From an uncultured bacterium (lineage in GTDB: Bacteria; Planctomycetota; Phycisphaerae; Phycisphaerales; SM1A02), in assembly GCA_903831295.1 (NCBI GenBank), contig CAIKXA010000037.1, positions 20,760-84,759 of the forward strand: a DNA stretch of 64,000 nt. Reading direction: 5' to 3'. The notes beneath the pieces are model-generated. The model searched no databases. It saw nothing but the letters and a program-made list of their open reading frames with translations, and was not told the origin of the DNA. Positions 27,195 to 37,147 of the stretch are shown here, in pieces. The stretch's first letter is position 1. The number at the start of each line of letters is the position of its first letter. The translations under genes were made by a program, and so were the position numbers.

Positions 27195-28105
27195 TTCAGC
27201 AGCCCCTCTTTGCGCAAAGTCTCAACTAAAAACTTTTGATAGTCAACCGCGGAGCTGATTGTCATTTGGCGCACACCAAGCTTCATGCATGTTTCACGCA
27301 ATGCGGCGTTGAATGTTTCCAAGCGTCTTTGATGCTCGCGCACCACCGCGCCGGTGAGCGTGATTTCCACCTCGCCTTTATTTTCAAGGTCGACCAATCG
27401 AACATCAAGATTCTGATTATTTTTGCGTGGATCCATTTCCTCGGGCGACAAAATTTGCAACGCGAACACATCCCAACCGCGCGCCGCGAGAGCGCGTAAT
27501 CCACTTTCATATCCCTCGCGCAATAAATAATCGCTGATCACAATCACCACGCCTCGACCCAAGCGAGCCGATGCCAGCGATCGACACGCGCCGTCAAAAC
27601 CGGTTGTTCCAGCGGCTTTTTGGCCAATGAGCCAGTTTGCGGCGTCGGCGGCGCGGCGACGCCCGCGCATGCCACTGAGTCGGTCGGCGCGCCCATCTTT
27701 GAGCAGAGCCAACGTGACGCGGTGTTGATTGACTAAACCAACGTAGGTCAGCGCCATGGCGATGCGGCGCGCAACGTCAAATTTATTTGGATCGCCCGTG
27801 TCCATGCTAGCGCTGCCATCAATGGCGATCACCAAGCCAAGATCCTCCTCCTCAAGAAACATCTTAAGAAAGAGGCGATCAAGACGCCCGTAAATATTCC
27901 AATCCACAAATCGCAAATCATCGCCCGCCGCATAGGGACGGAAGTCCGCGAAGTCCATGCCTTGACCGCGGCGTCGACTTCGACGCTCCCCCTGCATTCG
28001 TCCCTGCAACATTTTTCGGCTCATCAGATCAAGACGATCCAATGCCGCCACAAGCGAGGGCTGCAACAAATCCTCCAGCTTGATTAATTTGCTTGGCGAA
28101 ATCAT
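27191..28105 (-). CDS. DUF58-domain protein (VWA-like)
   Basis: A 304-residue soluble protein with the DUF58 signature FRPYAAGDDLRFVDWNIYGR followed by a VWA-like domain with the MIDAS motif VIAIDGSASMD and VVIVISDYLLREG. DUF58 proteins are encoded next to MoxR ATPases and are their likely partners. Four-base overlaps with moxR upstream and the BatA-like gene downstream show coupled translation. Its precise role is unknown. Confidence 0.93.
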   Translation of the reverse strand: MISPSKLIKLEDLLQPSLVAALDRLDLMSRKMLQGRMQGERRSRRRGQGMDFADFRPYAAGDDLRFVDWNIYGRLDRLFLKMFLEEEDLGLVIAIDGSASMDTGDPNKFDVARRIAMALTYVGLVNQHRVTLALLKDGRADRLSGMRGRRRAADAANWLIGQKAAGTTGFDGACRSLASARLGRGVVIVISDYLLREGYESGLRALAARGWDVFALQILSPEEMDPRKNNQNLDVRLVDLENKGEVEITLTGAVVREHQRRLETFNAALRETCMKLGVRQMTISSAVDYQKFLVETLRKEGLLK

Positions 28106-29118
28106 GGCGCCTCCAATGGCATGCTCTGGACAATGCGCCGCACAATTTCATTGGCGTCCACACGATCAGCGTCGGCCTCAAAGGTCAATGCAAGTCGATG
28201 TCGAAGCGCCGGCAACGCAACCGCGCGCAGATCATCAATCGCCAACGCGTAGCGACCCGCAAGCAAGGCGCGCACTTTGCCCATTGCGAGCATGGATTGA
28301 GCGGCGCGCGGACTTGCCCCGCAGCGAATGTAACGCTTAGCTTTCACGCTGAAATACGCTGAATTTGGCTGCGTGGAGAGCACCAATCGAATGGCCCAAT
28401 CCATCACGTGCGGGGCCACAATCACTTCCCGCGCCAAGTGCTGCGCGGCGATCAATGTTGGGGCGTTGATGGTCGCTGTCAATGGCGGCAATGGTTGACT
28501 GGTGGTGCGCTGCAAAATTATTTGAAGCGCCTCGCGCGATGGGCTGGGGACTTCAATCTTTGCCATGAAGCGATCCAATTGCGCCTCCGGCAGTGGATGC
28601 GTTCCCTCTTGCTCGATTGGGTTCTGAGTGGCCAAAACTAAAAACGGTTTTTCAAGCGCGTATGTTGTTCCACCCACGCTCACGGATCGTTCCTGCATGG
28701 CTTCGAGCAATGCCGACTGCGTGCGCGGCGTTGCGCGATTGAGTTCATCAGCCAAAAGAATTTGCGTGAATACTGGACCGGGACGGAAACGATGTTCGCG
28801 CCGACCATGCACAAGATCCTCCACCAGCACAGTGGTGCCTAGAACATCCGCTGGCATCAAGTCGGGCGTGCATTGAATACGCGTGGCGCGCAGACCGGCA
28901 GATTGCGAAATAGTTTGCACCAACAATGTTTTTCCAAGACCGGGAACGCCCTCCAGAAGAATGTGCCCATTGGCCAGCAAGCACCATAAAGTTTGCTCCA
29001 GCGAATCGCCAAGACCAACAATGCGGCTGCAAATGGAATTTTTCCAAGCCAGGGACATGCCGCGAAACGCCTCACATTCGGCTTGAATATCGCGTGTTTC
29101 ATTGGTTACTTGGCTCAT
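28102..29118 (-). CDS. MoxR-family AAA+ ATPase
   Basis: A 338-residue AAA+ ATPase. Walker A is LEGVPGLGKTLLVQT, Walker B is ILLADELNRATPRTQSALLE and sensor 1 is LVLATQNPIEQEGTHPLPEA; the sensor 2 lid lies in the C-terminal third (GASPRAAQSML). MoxR ATPases remodel or activate protein complexes together with VWA proteins. It sits between the large VWA protein and the DUF58 protein with four-base overlaps at both ends. Confidence 0.96.
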   Translation of the reverse strand: MSQVTNETRDIQAECEAFRGMSLAWKNSICSRIVGLGDSLEQTLWCLLANGHILLEGVPGLGKTLLVQTISQSAGLRATRIQCTPDLMPADVLGTTVLVEDLVHGRREHRFRPGPVFTQILLADELNRATPRTQSALLEAMQERSVSVGGTTYALEKPFLVLATQNPIEQEGTHPLPEAQLDRFMAKIEVPSPSREALQIILQRTTSQPLPPLTATINAPTLIAAQHLAREVIVAPHVMDWAIRLVLSTQPNSAYFSVKAKRYIRCGASPRAAQSMLAMGKVRALLAGRYALAIDDLRAVALPALRHRLALTFEADADRVDANEIVRRIVQSMPLEAP

Positions 29119-32075
29119 GTCGGATCATCCTGATTGGTGGCATCACCTGAAGCCCGCGCTCGGCGTTTGGCTTTTCTTAATCGTTCAAGTGGCGAGAGAT
29201 GTTCCAAAGAATCTTGAGAGGTGGGTGTGGCAGAATCGTTGATCGGGTCAACTTGGGCATCCAATGGATTAATTGTGGAGTTCACCGCGGCTATGGAATT
29301 TGCCGCGGTGCTGCGATCGCGCGCCTGGATACTTGCCTTTGCCACTTCCGTTTGTGACATGTCATCGGCGGCGCGAATTCTGGCAGTCTTCCATGCTTGC
29401 CCCACTTGTCCAACAACAATCTTTGTGGTTTCGTTCGCGGTGCGTTTTTGAAATACCAATCGACGGGCCGCCACATCAACAATAAATAGGAACGTGGCCG
29501 CGCACAAAAGCAGGTCCCACATTTGACGGAGCGATTCCGCGGGCAGCGTTCCATCGGTTTGGAATAATTTCACGTTGGTGTCGCCCAACTTCAACACGCG
29601 GCCGCCAGAGATGCGCGCCACCTCCGCGAGTTTGGTTTGGTCATCGCGCTGAAATCTAAATTCGCGCGGATAGGAAACATTCACGGCGGCTTGAACAAAA
29701 ACTGGCCGCTCGTCGGCGCCTTGCTTCAGCGCGGCGTTGACCAAGTACGCGCCTGATGCGTCGGTGGAAAATTTGGCGGACCAGCGCCCAGGCGCAACTT
29801 GCCGCAACGCTAAAGGTGCCACTGATCCGTCGGGACCAAGCACTTTTGCAGTGGCCACGGCGTTAGATGCGTTGGAATTTGGATCATCACGAATTGAAAG
29901 TTCAACTATTGCGTCGTCACCATCAAGTTGCGTGGTAAGTGAAGTATCCATCGGCGCGCTTTGGCGCAACAACCATCGCGCCACTCCCGCGCACCACGGT
30001 TGATATCCGCTCCATGCAACCCACGCCGAACCCCAACGCGATGCAAGATCGCTTGTGAAAGCAGCCGATCGCCCCACTCCATAATTCCACCATGAGAAAA
30101 GTGGATCGGAAAATTCCTTGGTTGGAATTGTGAGCGCGTTCTGCGAAAGCCCACCGCGTGGCGCGGTGATGACGTAGCCCGCAAGCTTGGGCATGGATTT
30201 GGAAAGCGCGACACCAGGCGGACTTTGCCCGGAGGTGGCCGGCGCAAAAGAACCTTCCGCCAACAAACTTCGATTGAGGATGGTCGCTTCCTTGATAAAA
30301 ATTTGCGGCAACACAAGTTGCGCGTTCTGTGACTTCACTGGATAGCAGCGACCTCCGCCAACTTTGGCCATTTGCTCAAGCAGCGGATCATTGGTTGAGT
30401 CGCCAATGGAAACAGTGGAAACAGAAACCCCTTTGCGCGCGAGCAGTTGCACCATGCGGATCCCCTCGTTTGGATCGCCCATGGTTTGTCCGTCGCTTAA
30501 AATCACCATGTGCTTGACCGATTGCTGCGAGGCTTCAAGTTGCTTGGAAGCCAATTCAATCGCGGGAAATAAATTGGTTCCACCACGCGGAACAATCCTG
30601 CGAATTTGCTTTGCAATTGCCTCTGGATTCTCAACATTCATCAGTGGAACAACCACCGCCGCCGAATCGTCGAACGCAATCACGGTCACTTGATCGCCAG
30701 CGGTCAATGAGCGAATGCCCTCGATCGCGGCCTCATTGGCGCATTGTTGTTGATCCATGTTGCTGCCCGCCACGGACATTCCCATTGAGCCGGAACAATC
30801 AATGATCAGCGCCAACGCGCCCCTGGGAAGTTGACGCTCTTGCGGCGGATTCATTTCAACTGGAAGCGCCTTGGCGGTTTCACTATCGGTCCAACCGCCC
30901 GCGCCAAACGAATGGTCGCCTCCCAACATCAGAAGTCCAACGCCAAAATCATGCACCGCGATTTCAAGTGAGCGGTCCGCGGCCTGATCCAAATTCCATC
31001 GCGCGATATTGGCGAGCACGATCGCGTCATAACTTCCGGCGGTGGTTGGATCAGAAAGAACAGATGTGTTTGAAACTTGCACATCAAGTTTGCTGGCTCG
31101 CAACGCTTGCGCGAAGGATTGACTTTCCGCGCCGGAATCATCCACGATAAGAATGCGGCCCTCACCCGAAACAAACGTGATGGCGGAGGCGACATTATTT
31201 TCCACGATGGCGTCGGCGCTTGGATCAAGTGGCTCAAAGATGGCCTTCATGCGCACCACGCCGGAGCGAGGCAACGCCACGGGAATGGTGATCACATTTG
31301 GGCCCGCGTCAAGATGAATCTTCATCGCGTTGCTGTCGCTTTTGGAATCCAAATCAATCGCCTCTCCGTCAATTTCAAAGCGAATTCGCCCGTCAATTGG
31401 GCTACGGGCGCGGATGATCATTTTTGCGTCGACGCTTTGACCACGCCGCGCGCGGGTTGGCGTGCGCAACGATTCGACCATTGTGTCGTTGGCTGTCGCC
31501 ACTTCAAGCGCCACAACGTCAATGGCCACGCCAGCCGAACGCGCCATCTGCGCGGCCTCGAGAATATTTCCAGATGTCTCGTTGCCGTCGCTCACAAGAA
31601 GAATGCGATTGCGAGTGTCGCGCGGCATGAGCGCCATGGCCATGCGCACGCCCGCCGCCAAATCGCTGCCAATCGCGGCGTCCGCATGCGACAAAATATT
31701 TATTTTCGCGGTGCTCTCCGGCTTGCTTTGAATCTCAGCGCTTTTTGCGAAGGTGACAACCGCCAATTGATCGCGCGCGCTGGATTTATCACCCGCCCGA
31801 TCTTGCAACCAACTTTGCGCCGTGGTGCGCAGTTGGGTTGGCACGGAGCGGCTTGCATCGGCGACAACTACCACAGTGATGCCATCGCTTGATTCAACAA
31901 AACTTGGCCGCGACAACGCGGCAACAAGCAGCACGATCACAACGCTACGAATGGACGCCGTTACCACGGCACGTCTTGAAGCGCGCATATCCCTGGATCG
32001 AAATGTGATCAACCATATCGGCGCCAACAACACCAACGCGATGAGCCAACCAGGATGTTCAAATGAAATCCACAC
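29115..32075 (-). CDS. Large VWA-domain membrane protein
   Basis: A 986-residue protein starting at GTG. Two membrane segments open it (LIALVLLAPIWLITF; SIRSVVIVLLVAALS). A first VWA-like domain (VVVVADASRSVPTQLR) and a glutamine-amidotransferase-like segment near residue 300 (GVGLLMLGGDHSFGAGGW) are followed by a second VWA domain with a full MIDAS motif (LALIIDCSGSMG). A last membrane segment near residue 870 (LLLCAATFLFIVDVA) leads to a charged cytoplasmic tail. Most of the protein is probably periplasmic. It is the second gene of the MoxR operon, overlapping moxR. Confidence 0.9.
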   Translation of the reverse strand: MWISFEHPGWLIALVLLAPIWLITFRSRDMRASRRAVVTASIRSVVIVLLVAALSRPSFVESSDGITVVVVADASRSVPTQLRTTAQSWLQDRAGDKSSARDQLAVVTFAKSAEIQSKPESTAKINILSHADAAIGSDLAAGVRMAMALMPRDTRNRILLVSDGNETSGNILEAAQMARSAGVAIDVVALEVATANDTMVESLRTPTRARRGQSVDAKMIIRARSPIDGRIRFEIDGEAIDLDSKSDSNAMKIHLDAGPNVITIPVALPRSGVVRMKAIFEPLDPSADAIVENNVASAITFVSGEGRILIVDDSGAESQSFAQALRASKLDVQVSNTSVLSDPTTAGSYDAIVLANIARWNLDQAADRSLEIAVHDFGVGLLMLGGDHSFGAGGWTDSETAKALPVEMNPPQERQLPRGALALIIDCSGSMGMSVAGSNMDQQQCANEAAIEGIRSLTAGDQVTVIAFDDSAAVVVPLMNVENPEAIAKQIRRIVPRGGTNLFPAIELASKQLEASQQSVKHMVILSDGQTMGDPNEGIRMVQLLARKGVSVSTVSIGDSTNDPLLEQMAKVGGGRCYPVKSQNAQLVLPQIFIKEATILNRSLLAEGSFAPATSGQSPPGVALSKSMPKLAGYVITAPRGGLSQNALTIPTKEFSDPLFSWWNYGVGRSAAFTSDLASRWGSAWVAWSGYQPWCAGVARWLLRQSAPMDTSLTTQLDGDDAIVELSIRDDPNSNASNAVATAKVLGPDGSVAPLALRQVAPGRWSAKFSTDASGAYLVNAALKQGADERPVFVQAAVNVSYPREFRFQRDDQTKLAEVARISGGRVLKLGDTNVKLFQTDGTLPAESLRQMWDLLLCAATFLFIVDVAARRLVFQKRTANETTKIVVGQVGQAWKTARIRAADDMSQTEVAKASIQARDRSTAANSIAAVNSTINPLDAQVDPINDSATPTSQDSLEHLSPLERLRKAKRRARASGDATNQDDPT

Positions 32076-32111
32076 GGAAAGCCTTAGGGTTGCGTCGATT
32101 GAATCATGGAA

Positions 32112-33749
32112 TTACGGGGCGATAGAAGATGGTTTTGCGGCCGCCGCATCGGGCACTTTGGTTGTGGCGGCGGGCGGTTGAGTTTGATTCTCATTTGCAT
32201 CCTCGATTTTTTTCTTCCACTGCGAAAAATATTTTTGATGCGCCTCTCGCAGCGGTGCCGGAACTGGGTCCTCTTCGCTTGCCTCTTCTAGGCCCGCCTG
32301 CACTTGATTTTCAATCACCGTGAGTTTGCGCGTGGCCTCTTGGGTTGTCGTGGCGTTGCCTTGCACAAAGTCACGCGCGATCGGCTCGGCATCAATATCC
32401 TGAGATTCACTCATCACTTGCTCGGTTGTGAATTGCTTGGGCTTGGTGTCAGGCTGGTCGGTAAGTTGGGGCTTGGAAAATCCTGAACCCGCTCTCGAGC
32501 CACCCGAGCCAGGATTTCTACATGCAGCCAGTGATTTGGACAAACTTGATTTCTGACTTGATGCGGCGGAGCCTTTCTTGAGCAAGTCCATTAAATTTTT
32601 CACGGGCGCGCCACCACTACAAGATTCTTTTGATTGCTTGCCAATGGAATTACATTGCTTGGCGTTCTTCATGGCCGTGGCTATTTTTTTCTGATCCTCC
32701 TTGGACAGCGCCTGCTTGCTCTTCAGGGCGCCAGCCTTGGCGCTTTCCTTGGCGGCTTGTTTGTCCAATGCGGCGGCGACTTTTTCCAACGCCTGCTTGG
32801 CGGCGGCGGCTTCGGCTGGATCAGAACTTTGCGCTTTATCAGCAAGTTTCTGCGCTTCCTTGGCGGCGGCCTCAAAATCGCCGCGCTTGAGTGCGGCCAA
32901 CATTTCGCGCTCCTCGCCTTGGGACAACTCCAATTCAGAAAGCGCGTCCTTGAGCGATTCATTGTCATTCAACTCCTCAGCTTCGCCCGCTTTTTGCAAC
33001 GCGGCCTCCAACAACGCGCGCTGTTGAAATGCTTGCGCTTCTCGATCCGCTGCTGAAATTGTTTGCTGCTTGGCGCGATCCAAAGATTCACGCGACGCGT
33101 CGATGGATTTCTGGATTGATTCATCAAGCGACGCAACTTCCATCGCGCTTTGCATGGCGTCAATCAAACGCTGCTCGGCTTGATCGGCTTTCTCCACAGA
33201 AGCCGCGTCTTGCTGGGCCTGCTGATTCTTTTTCACGGCCGACGAAATCCAATTGGGCATGAACAGCCACGCGGCGCACACCAGCACCGCAGTGATCAGA
33301 CTCACTCTCCACTCGGGTCCAAAGCGATAGGCGAAGGATCGGGCCAACAAGTTTTTATTTTGAGCATCCAGCGCGATTCGATTGGCGTCGGCCACGGCCG
33401 CCAATGAAAAGGCGTCGCCACGATCTTGCACCGCAAGCGCGGTGCTTATTCGACTGGCAAGATTCAGACGCTCATCAAGTTGCGCCGCCGCATGGACGCG
33501 CGAAGGCCAACCGCGACGCGCAATAAGCAACGCCGCGTTGGCAAGGAATATCGCCGCTCCAATCGCCAACAGCATGGACAACGATGTCATTGCTGATGAA
33601 GTGCTCCCCCACAAAAACATGCGCAGAATCACAATCCATACCAACATTGCCCAGCCGGCCACGGGAAATGCCAATGCGGCAACTTCAAGCAATTCGGACA
33701 CTTGAAGTCTTCGACGCGCGCTCTCAACTAGGCGATGGACAGCGGTCAT
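32112..33749 (-). CDS. Membrane protein with long charged coiled coil, unknown function
   Basis: A 545-residue protein and the first gene of the MoxR/VWA operon, 36 bases before the VWA gene. Three hydrophobic segments lie in the first ~180 residues (AGWAMLVWIVILRMFLWG; MLLAIGAAIFLANAALLIA; LITAVLVCAAWLFMPNWI). Then comes an Ala/Glu/Lys-rich coiled coil (about 190-370) and a Ser/Gly/Pro-rich tail. It resembles DUF4175-type partners of MoxR operons in layout, but I do not recognise a family. It may be a scaffold for the MoxR machine. Confidence 0.75.
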   Translation of the reverse strand: MTAVHRLVESARRRLQVSELLEVAALAFPVAGWAMLVWIVILRMFLWGSTSSAMTSLSMLLAIGAAIFLANAALLIARRGWPSRVHAAAQLDERLNLASRISTALAVQDRGDAFSLAAVADANRIALDAQNKNLLARSFAYRFGPEWRVSLITAVLVCAAWLFMPNWISSAVKKNQQAQQDAASVEKADQAEQRLIDAMQSAMEVASLDESIQKSIDASRESLDRAKQQTISAADREAQAFQQRALLEAALQKAGEAEELNDNESLKDALSELELSQGEEREMLAALKRGDFEAAAKEAQKLADKAQSSDPAEAAAAKQALEKVAAALDKQAAKESAKAGALKSKQALSKEDQKKIATAMKNAKQCNSIGKQSKESCSGGAPVKNLMDLLKKGSAASSQKSSLSKSLAACRNPGSGGSRAGSGFSKPQLTDQPDTKPKQFTTEQVMSESQDIDAEPIARDFVQGNATTTQEATRKLTVIENQVQAGLEEASEEDPVPAPLREAHQKYFSQWKKKIEDANENQTQPPAATTKVPDAAAAKPSSIAP

Positions 33750-33806
33750 ATATAAAGGATAGCCAACAAATCATTTGCAATTTGATTGGTTAGAATTATT
33801 CGCAAC

Positions 33807-34556
33807 ATGAAATCAATTCTTCTTAGCGCGATTCTTTGCGCCTTCTCAGGTCAAACCACTCCCACGCCCACCGACACCCAAAAGTTGCAGGAAGTCCAAG
33901 TGGAAAATCAAAAGTTGCGGGACCAACTTGCCGCGGCTCAGAAGCGCGTGCAGGAACTTGAAGCCGCGGCGCAAAAGTCGCCGGCATTGGCGCCCACAAC
34001 CACAACTCCAACTAGCGCCGACGCCACAGCAGATTTAATGGGAAATCCAATCGCGGTCTTGGATTTCTTTCAGAAAAAATTCACAGAGGACATGGCCAAA
34101 CGCCGAATCGCGCTTCCCTTGGAGACGGACAGCAAGTCCACGCGCCAGTTGTATTTAGTGGAGGCCAAGAAATGGATTGACGCCATGAATCGGACAACCC
34201 CCTACGCCATCGAGTGGCGCGGACGGATTGTGGAGCTTGCCGTGGGCGCTGGTGGCAATCGCTCATTTGAATTTCAATGCGTGTCCGCCGACAACAAAAG
34301 GAATTTTGGCCGAGTTGTTTCCGCCACTATTCTGGGCAGCAACGCACCGCAACTTGGGGACGCACTGCCAGAACGGGACGTGATTTGGAGAATGAGCGGA
34401 ACGCTTACGCCGATGCTGTTCGCGGAACCAGAGATGTTGGTGCCCAATACTTTTGACAATCCACCTTTGGTTGGACCATGTGTGGCTTATAAAATTCAAT
34501 TGAAGCCACTGCGCCTTTATCCTGAGAAAGTTGACCAGACTGCGCCACCAAAGTGA
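33807..34556 (+). CDS. Exported coiled-coil protein, unknown function
   Basis: A 249-residue protein. The first 18 residues are a short signal peptide (MKSILLSAILCAFSG), then a coiled coil (about 24-62, VQVENQKLRDQLAAAQKRV), an Ala/Thr-rich linker and a beta-rich C-terminal domain (about 120-249). No catalytic motif is seen. It is divergent from the MoxR operon (57 bases) and 82 bases before feoA. The start at 33807 is chosen because it gives a clean signal. Confidence 0.7.
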   Translation: MKSILLSAILCAFSGQTTPTPTDTQKLQEVQVENQKLRDQLAAAQKRVQELEAAAQKSPALAPTTTTPTSADATADLMGNPIAVLDFFQKKFTEDMAKRRIALPLETDSKSTRQLYLVEAKKWIDAMNRTTPYAIEWRGRIVELAVGAGGNRSFEFQCVSADNKRNFGRVVSATILGSNAPQLGDALPERDVIWRMSGTLTPMLFAEPEMLVPNTFDNPPLVGPCVAYKIQLKPLRLYPEKVDQTAPPK

Positions 34557-34638
34557 TCGCCGCGCGGATTGGCCCCTTCAGCAACGCCAGTGATTTTGTT
34601 CTTGCCCGTTGTGAATTGAACTCATACACTATGGAGTC

Positions 34639-34935
34639 ATGGTTGTGATTCCCTCAACATTGATGGGCGATGGCGCGGCGCAATCAAAACGCATTCCTTT
34701 AACGCAACTCGCGCGAGGACAGCGCGCCATGATTGACTCCGAATCACTGACCACGCTTGCGGAAGCCGATCGATGCCTTCTGCGAGCAATGGGAATTCAC
34801 GAGTCCTGTGAATTAAAAGTTTGCAAAGCTGGAGCGCCTTGCATTATTGAAGTGGAACGAACGCGCGTTGGCTTGTGTGGATCCGTCGCCAGCAAAGTTT
34901 TTGTGAAACCATGTGATGGCTGCCCAGCAGCCTGA
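34639..34935 (+). CDS. feoA: FeoA-type iron transport regulator
   Basis: A 98-residue SH3-like FeoA protein (IPLTQLARGQRAMI, LLRAMGIHESCELKV, VGLCGSVASKVFVKP). FeoA is a small cytoplasmic partner of the ferrous iron transporter FeoB. The C-terminus has Cys-x-x-Cys (CDGCPAA), not standard in FeoA. Its last 20 bases overlap feoB, in a different frame. Confidence 0.9.
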   Translation: MVVIPSTLMGDGAAQSKRIPLTQLARGQRAMIDSESLTTLAEADRCLLRAMGIHESCELKVCKAGAPCIIEVERTRVGLCGSVASKVFVKPCDGCPAA

Positions 34936-36937
34936 TGAACTTGAAGCGCTGCGGGTGTACTCCACCGAGCGTCCACCACGCGCGGCGTTGTTGGGTCAAC
35001 CCAACACTGGAAAGACAACTTTATTTAACCGACTTTGCGGCTCTCGTGCGCGCACCGCCAATATTCCTGGCACCACCGTGGAAAGCCGCGTGGGTTTGGC
35101 TGCCACAACACACGGCGTGCTTGAGATTATGGATTTGCCTGGCATTTATGGATTAAGTCTGGAAGTTCCAGAAAGCAAATTGTGCCGTGATTGCTTGGAC
35201 GGCCGCATTGGCGATGTCGCGCCGGATGTCGCCGTGATCATCGCCGACGCGACTAACTTTTCCAGGTCTCTGCGATTCGCCTCGCATGCGTTGCGACGAA
35301 AAATGCCTTGCGTGATCGCGATCACTCTGGCTGATGACGCGCGCCGAAAAGGTTTCAGTGTGAACGCCGCCGCTCTCTCTGAATGTTTGGGATGTCCAGT
35401 TGTGATCACAAGCGGCCGCACTGGCGAGGGCGTGGACGAACTCGCCGACGCGGCTTTGCGCGCGGCGCTGCATGGAATTTCATTGGAGTCTTTCGAGCAA
35501 AGGCTGAATCATCTTCCCGCGTCCAGCGTGAGCGAATCGGATCTTGCCAAGTGGGCCAATGACGTGCTTGTGGAAGTAGCAAGCGGTCGATTGGCCGCGG
35601 CAAGCAGCGTGAGCGACCGCGTTGACCGCGCGCTCACGCATCCAGTGTCGGGATTGGCAACATTTATTCTGGTCATGAGCGTGTTGTTCGCCAGCATTTT
35701 CTGGTTGGCTCAATTTCCCATGAATGGACTTGATTTTATATTTGGCACCTCGGGCGATTGGCTGCGCGCCGTGATGCCCGAGGGACCGTTGCGCGATTTA
35801 TGCGTGGACGGAATTATTGGAGGCGTCGCGGGAACCGTGGTCTTTTTGCCGCAAATTTGCCTGCTCTTTTTTCTTTTGTCACTGCTTGAAGATTCTGGAT
35901 ACTTGGCACGCGCCGCGTTTGCCGCCGACAAATTCTTGCGCCGATTTGGTTTGCCTGGACAAGCATTTGTTCCACTTCTTTCAAGCCATGCGTGCGCCTT
36001 GCCTGGCATCATGTCCACGCGTCTGATTCCAGATCCCAAGGACAGACTGGCAACAATTCTTGTGGCTCCGTTCATGAGTTGCACGGCTCGACTTCCGGTG
36101 TACGTGTTGCTGATTTCGCTTTTGTTCGCGGGCAGACCGTGGCTTGCGGGCCTTGCGTTTGTTGGGTGCTATGCCACTGGCGCAATCGCGGGTTTGTTAA
36201 GCGCATTTCTTGTTCGACGCACGCTGCTCAAGGGTCCAGCGCGCCCAATGTTGCTGGAGATGCCACCCTATCGCAGACCAAGTGTGCGCATTGCGTTGTG
36301 GGTGATGTACGACCGCGGCGTGTTGTTCATCAAGAACGCTGGATCCATGATCTTGGCGATTTGCGTTGTCATGTGGTGGCTGAGCGCCTATCCAAAAGTC
36401 GCGCCCTCGCCCGAGTTATTGCAGATGCGAGCCCAAACAAGTGAAGTGGCGCTGCAAGCAAACGCCAATCCTGAACAGGTGCAGGCGCTTGAAAGTGCTG
36501 CAAATCTGCTGGAATCACGCGAGCAACAACTTGGCTCCATGGCGGGCAAACTTGGTTTGATCGCAGAACCACTTTTTCACCCATTAGGATTTGACCATCA
36601 ACTCACCGTGGCGGTGCTTACCAGTTTTTTGGCGCGCGAAGTTTTTGTGAGCACCCTCATGATTATTTCATCAACCGACGCCAATGATGAGGCTTCTTTA
36701 TTGGATCGAATTACCCATAATCGCCGCTCCGATGGAACTCTTTTGTTCACCATTCCAACCGCGGCTTCACTGTTGGTGTTTTTCACATTGGCCATGCAAT
36801 GCCTACCAACACTTGCGTTGGTCCGGCGCGAAACACAATCATGGAAATGGCCGCTCCTACAATTTGTATGGATGAGCGGATTGGCATGGAGCATGGCATG
36901 GATTGTTCGACAAGCACTTCTTACAGGAGGATTTTAA
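34916..36937 (+). CDS. feoB: Ferrous iron transporter FeoB
   Basis: A 673-residue Fe(2+) transporter with an N-terminal GTPase domain. G1 is GQPNTGKTTLFN and G3 is DLPGIYGL; the G4 position, normally Asn-x-x-Asp, reads TLAD. The membrane part has two Gate repeats, the first with HACALPGIMSTRL and FMSCTARLPVYVL, the second from FFTLAMQCLPTL. A charged helical insertion lies near residues 490-560. ATG 34916 is preferred over GTG 34913. It is coupled to feoA and followed directly by the small membrane protein. Confidence 0.96.
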   Translation: MAAQQPDELEALRVYSTERPPRAALLGQPNTGKTTLFNRLCGSRARTANIPGTTVESRVGLAATTHGVLEIMDLPGIYGLSLEVPESKLCRDCLDGRIGDVAPDVAVIIADATNFSRSLRFASHALRRKMPCVIAITLADDARRKGFSVNAAALSECLGCPVVITSGRTGEGVDELADAALRAALHGISLESFEQRLNHLPASSVSESDLAKWANDVLVEVASGRLAAASSVSDRVDRALTHPVSGLATFILVMSVLFASIFWLAQFPMNGLDFIFGTSGDWLRAVMPEGPLRDLCVDGIIGGVAGTVVFLPQICLLFFLLSLLEDSGYLARAAFAADKFLRRFGLPGQAFVPLLSSHACALPGIMSTRLIPDPKDRLATILVAPFMSCTARLPVYVLLISLLFAGRPWLAGLAFVGCYATGAIAGLLSAFLVRRTLLKGPARPMLLEMPPYRRPSVRIALWVMYDRGVLFIKNAGSMILAICVVMWWLSAYPKVAPSPELLQMRAQTSEVALQANANPEQVQALESAANLLESREQQLGSMAGKLGLIAEPLFHPLGFDHQLTVAVLTSFLAREVFVSTLMIISSTDANDEASLLDRITHNRRSDGTLLFTIPTAASLLVFFTLAMQCLPTLALVRRETQSWKWPLLQFVWMSGLAWSMAWIVRQALLTGGF

Positions 36938-37147
36938 ATGCTTTGGAATGAAATCCAATTTTGGATCGTGTCGCTGATCGCCCTTGCTGGCCTGTACGTG
37001 GTGCTTCGCCCGTTGCTTCCTTCAAAGGGATCCTCCCCAGCGTGCCCAAGTTGCACCGCCAAGCCCGGCTTAAAAAAACCAAAGCTCACTCCTCTGACGA
37101 TTTCCAAAGACGCCAAGCGAGATGCTGGCGACGCGAACAAAAGATGA
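36938..37147 (+). CDS. FeoB-associated small Cys-containing membrane protein
   Basis: A 69-residue protein with one membrane segment (FWIVSLIALAGLYVVLRPLL) followed by a Cys-Pro-x-Cys motif (PACPSCTAK) and a basic tail. This is the layout of FeoB-associated Cys-rich proteins, which may replace FeoC. It begins directly after the feoB stop and ends in an ATGA overlap with the flavoprotein gene. Confidence 0.8.
   Translation: MLWNEIQFWIVSLIALAGLYVVLRPLLPSKGSSPACPSCTAKPGLKKPKLTPLTISKDAKRDAGDANKR

Noticed and set aside
31077..31892. Long plus-strand frame of 271 residues across the large VWA gene
   Set aside because: It runs antisense to a gene with clear VWA motifs; its translation is His/Arg-rich with no motif.
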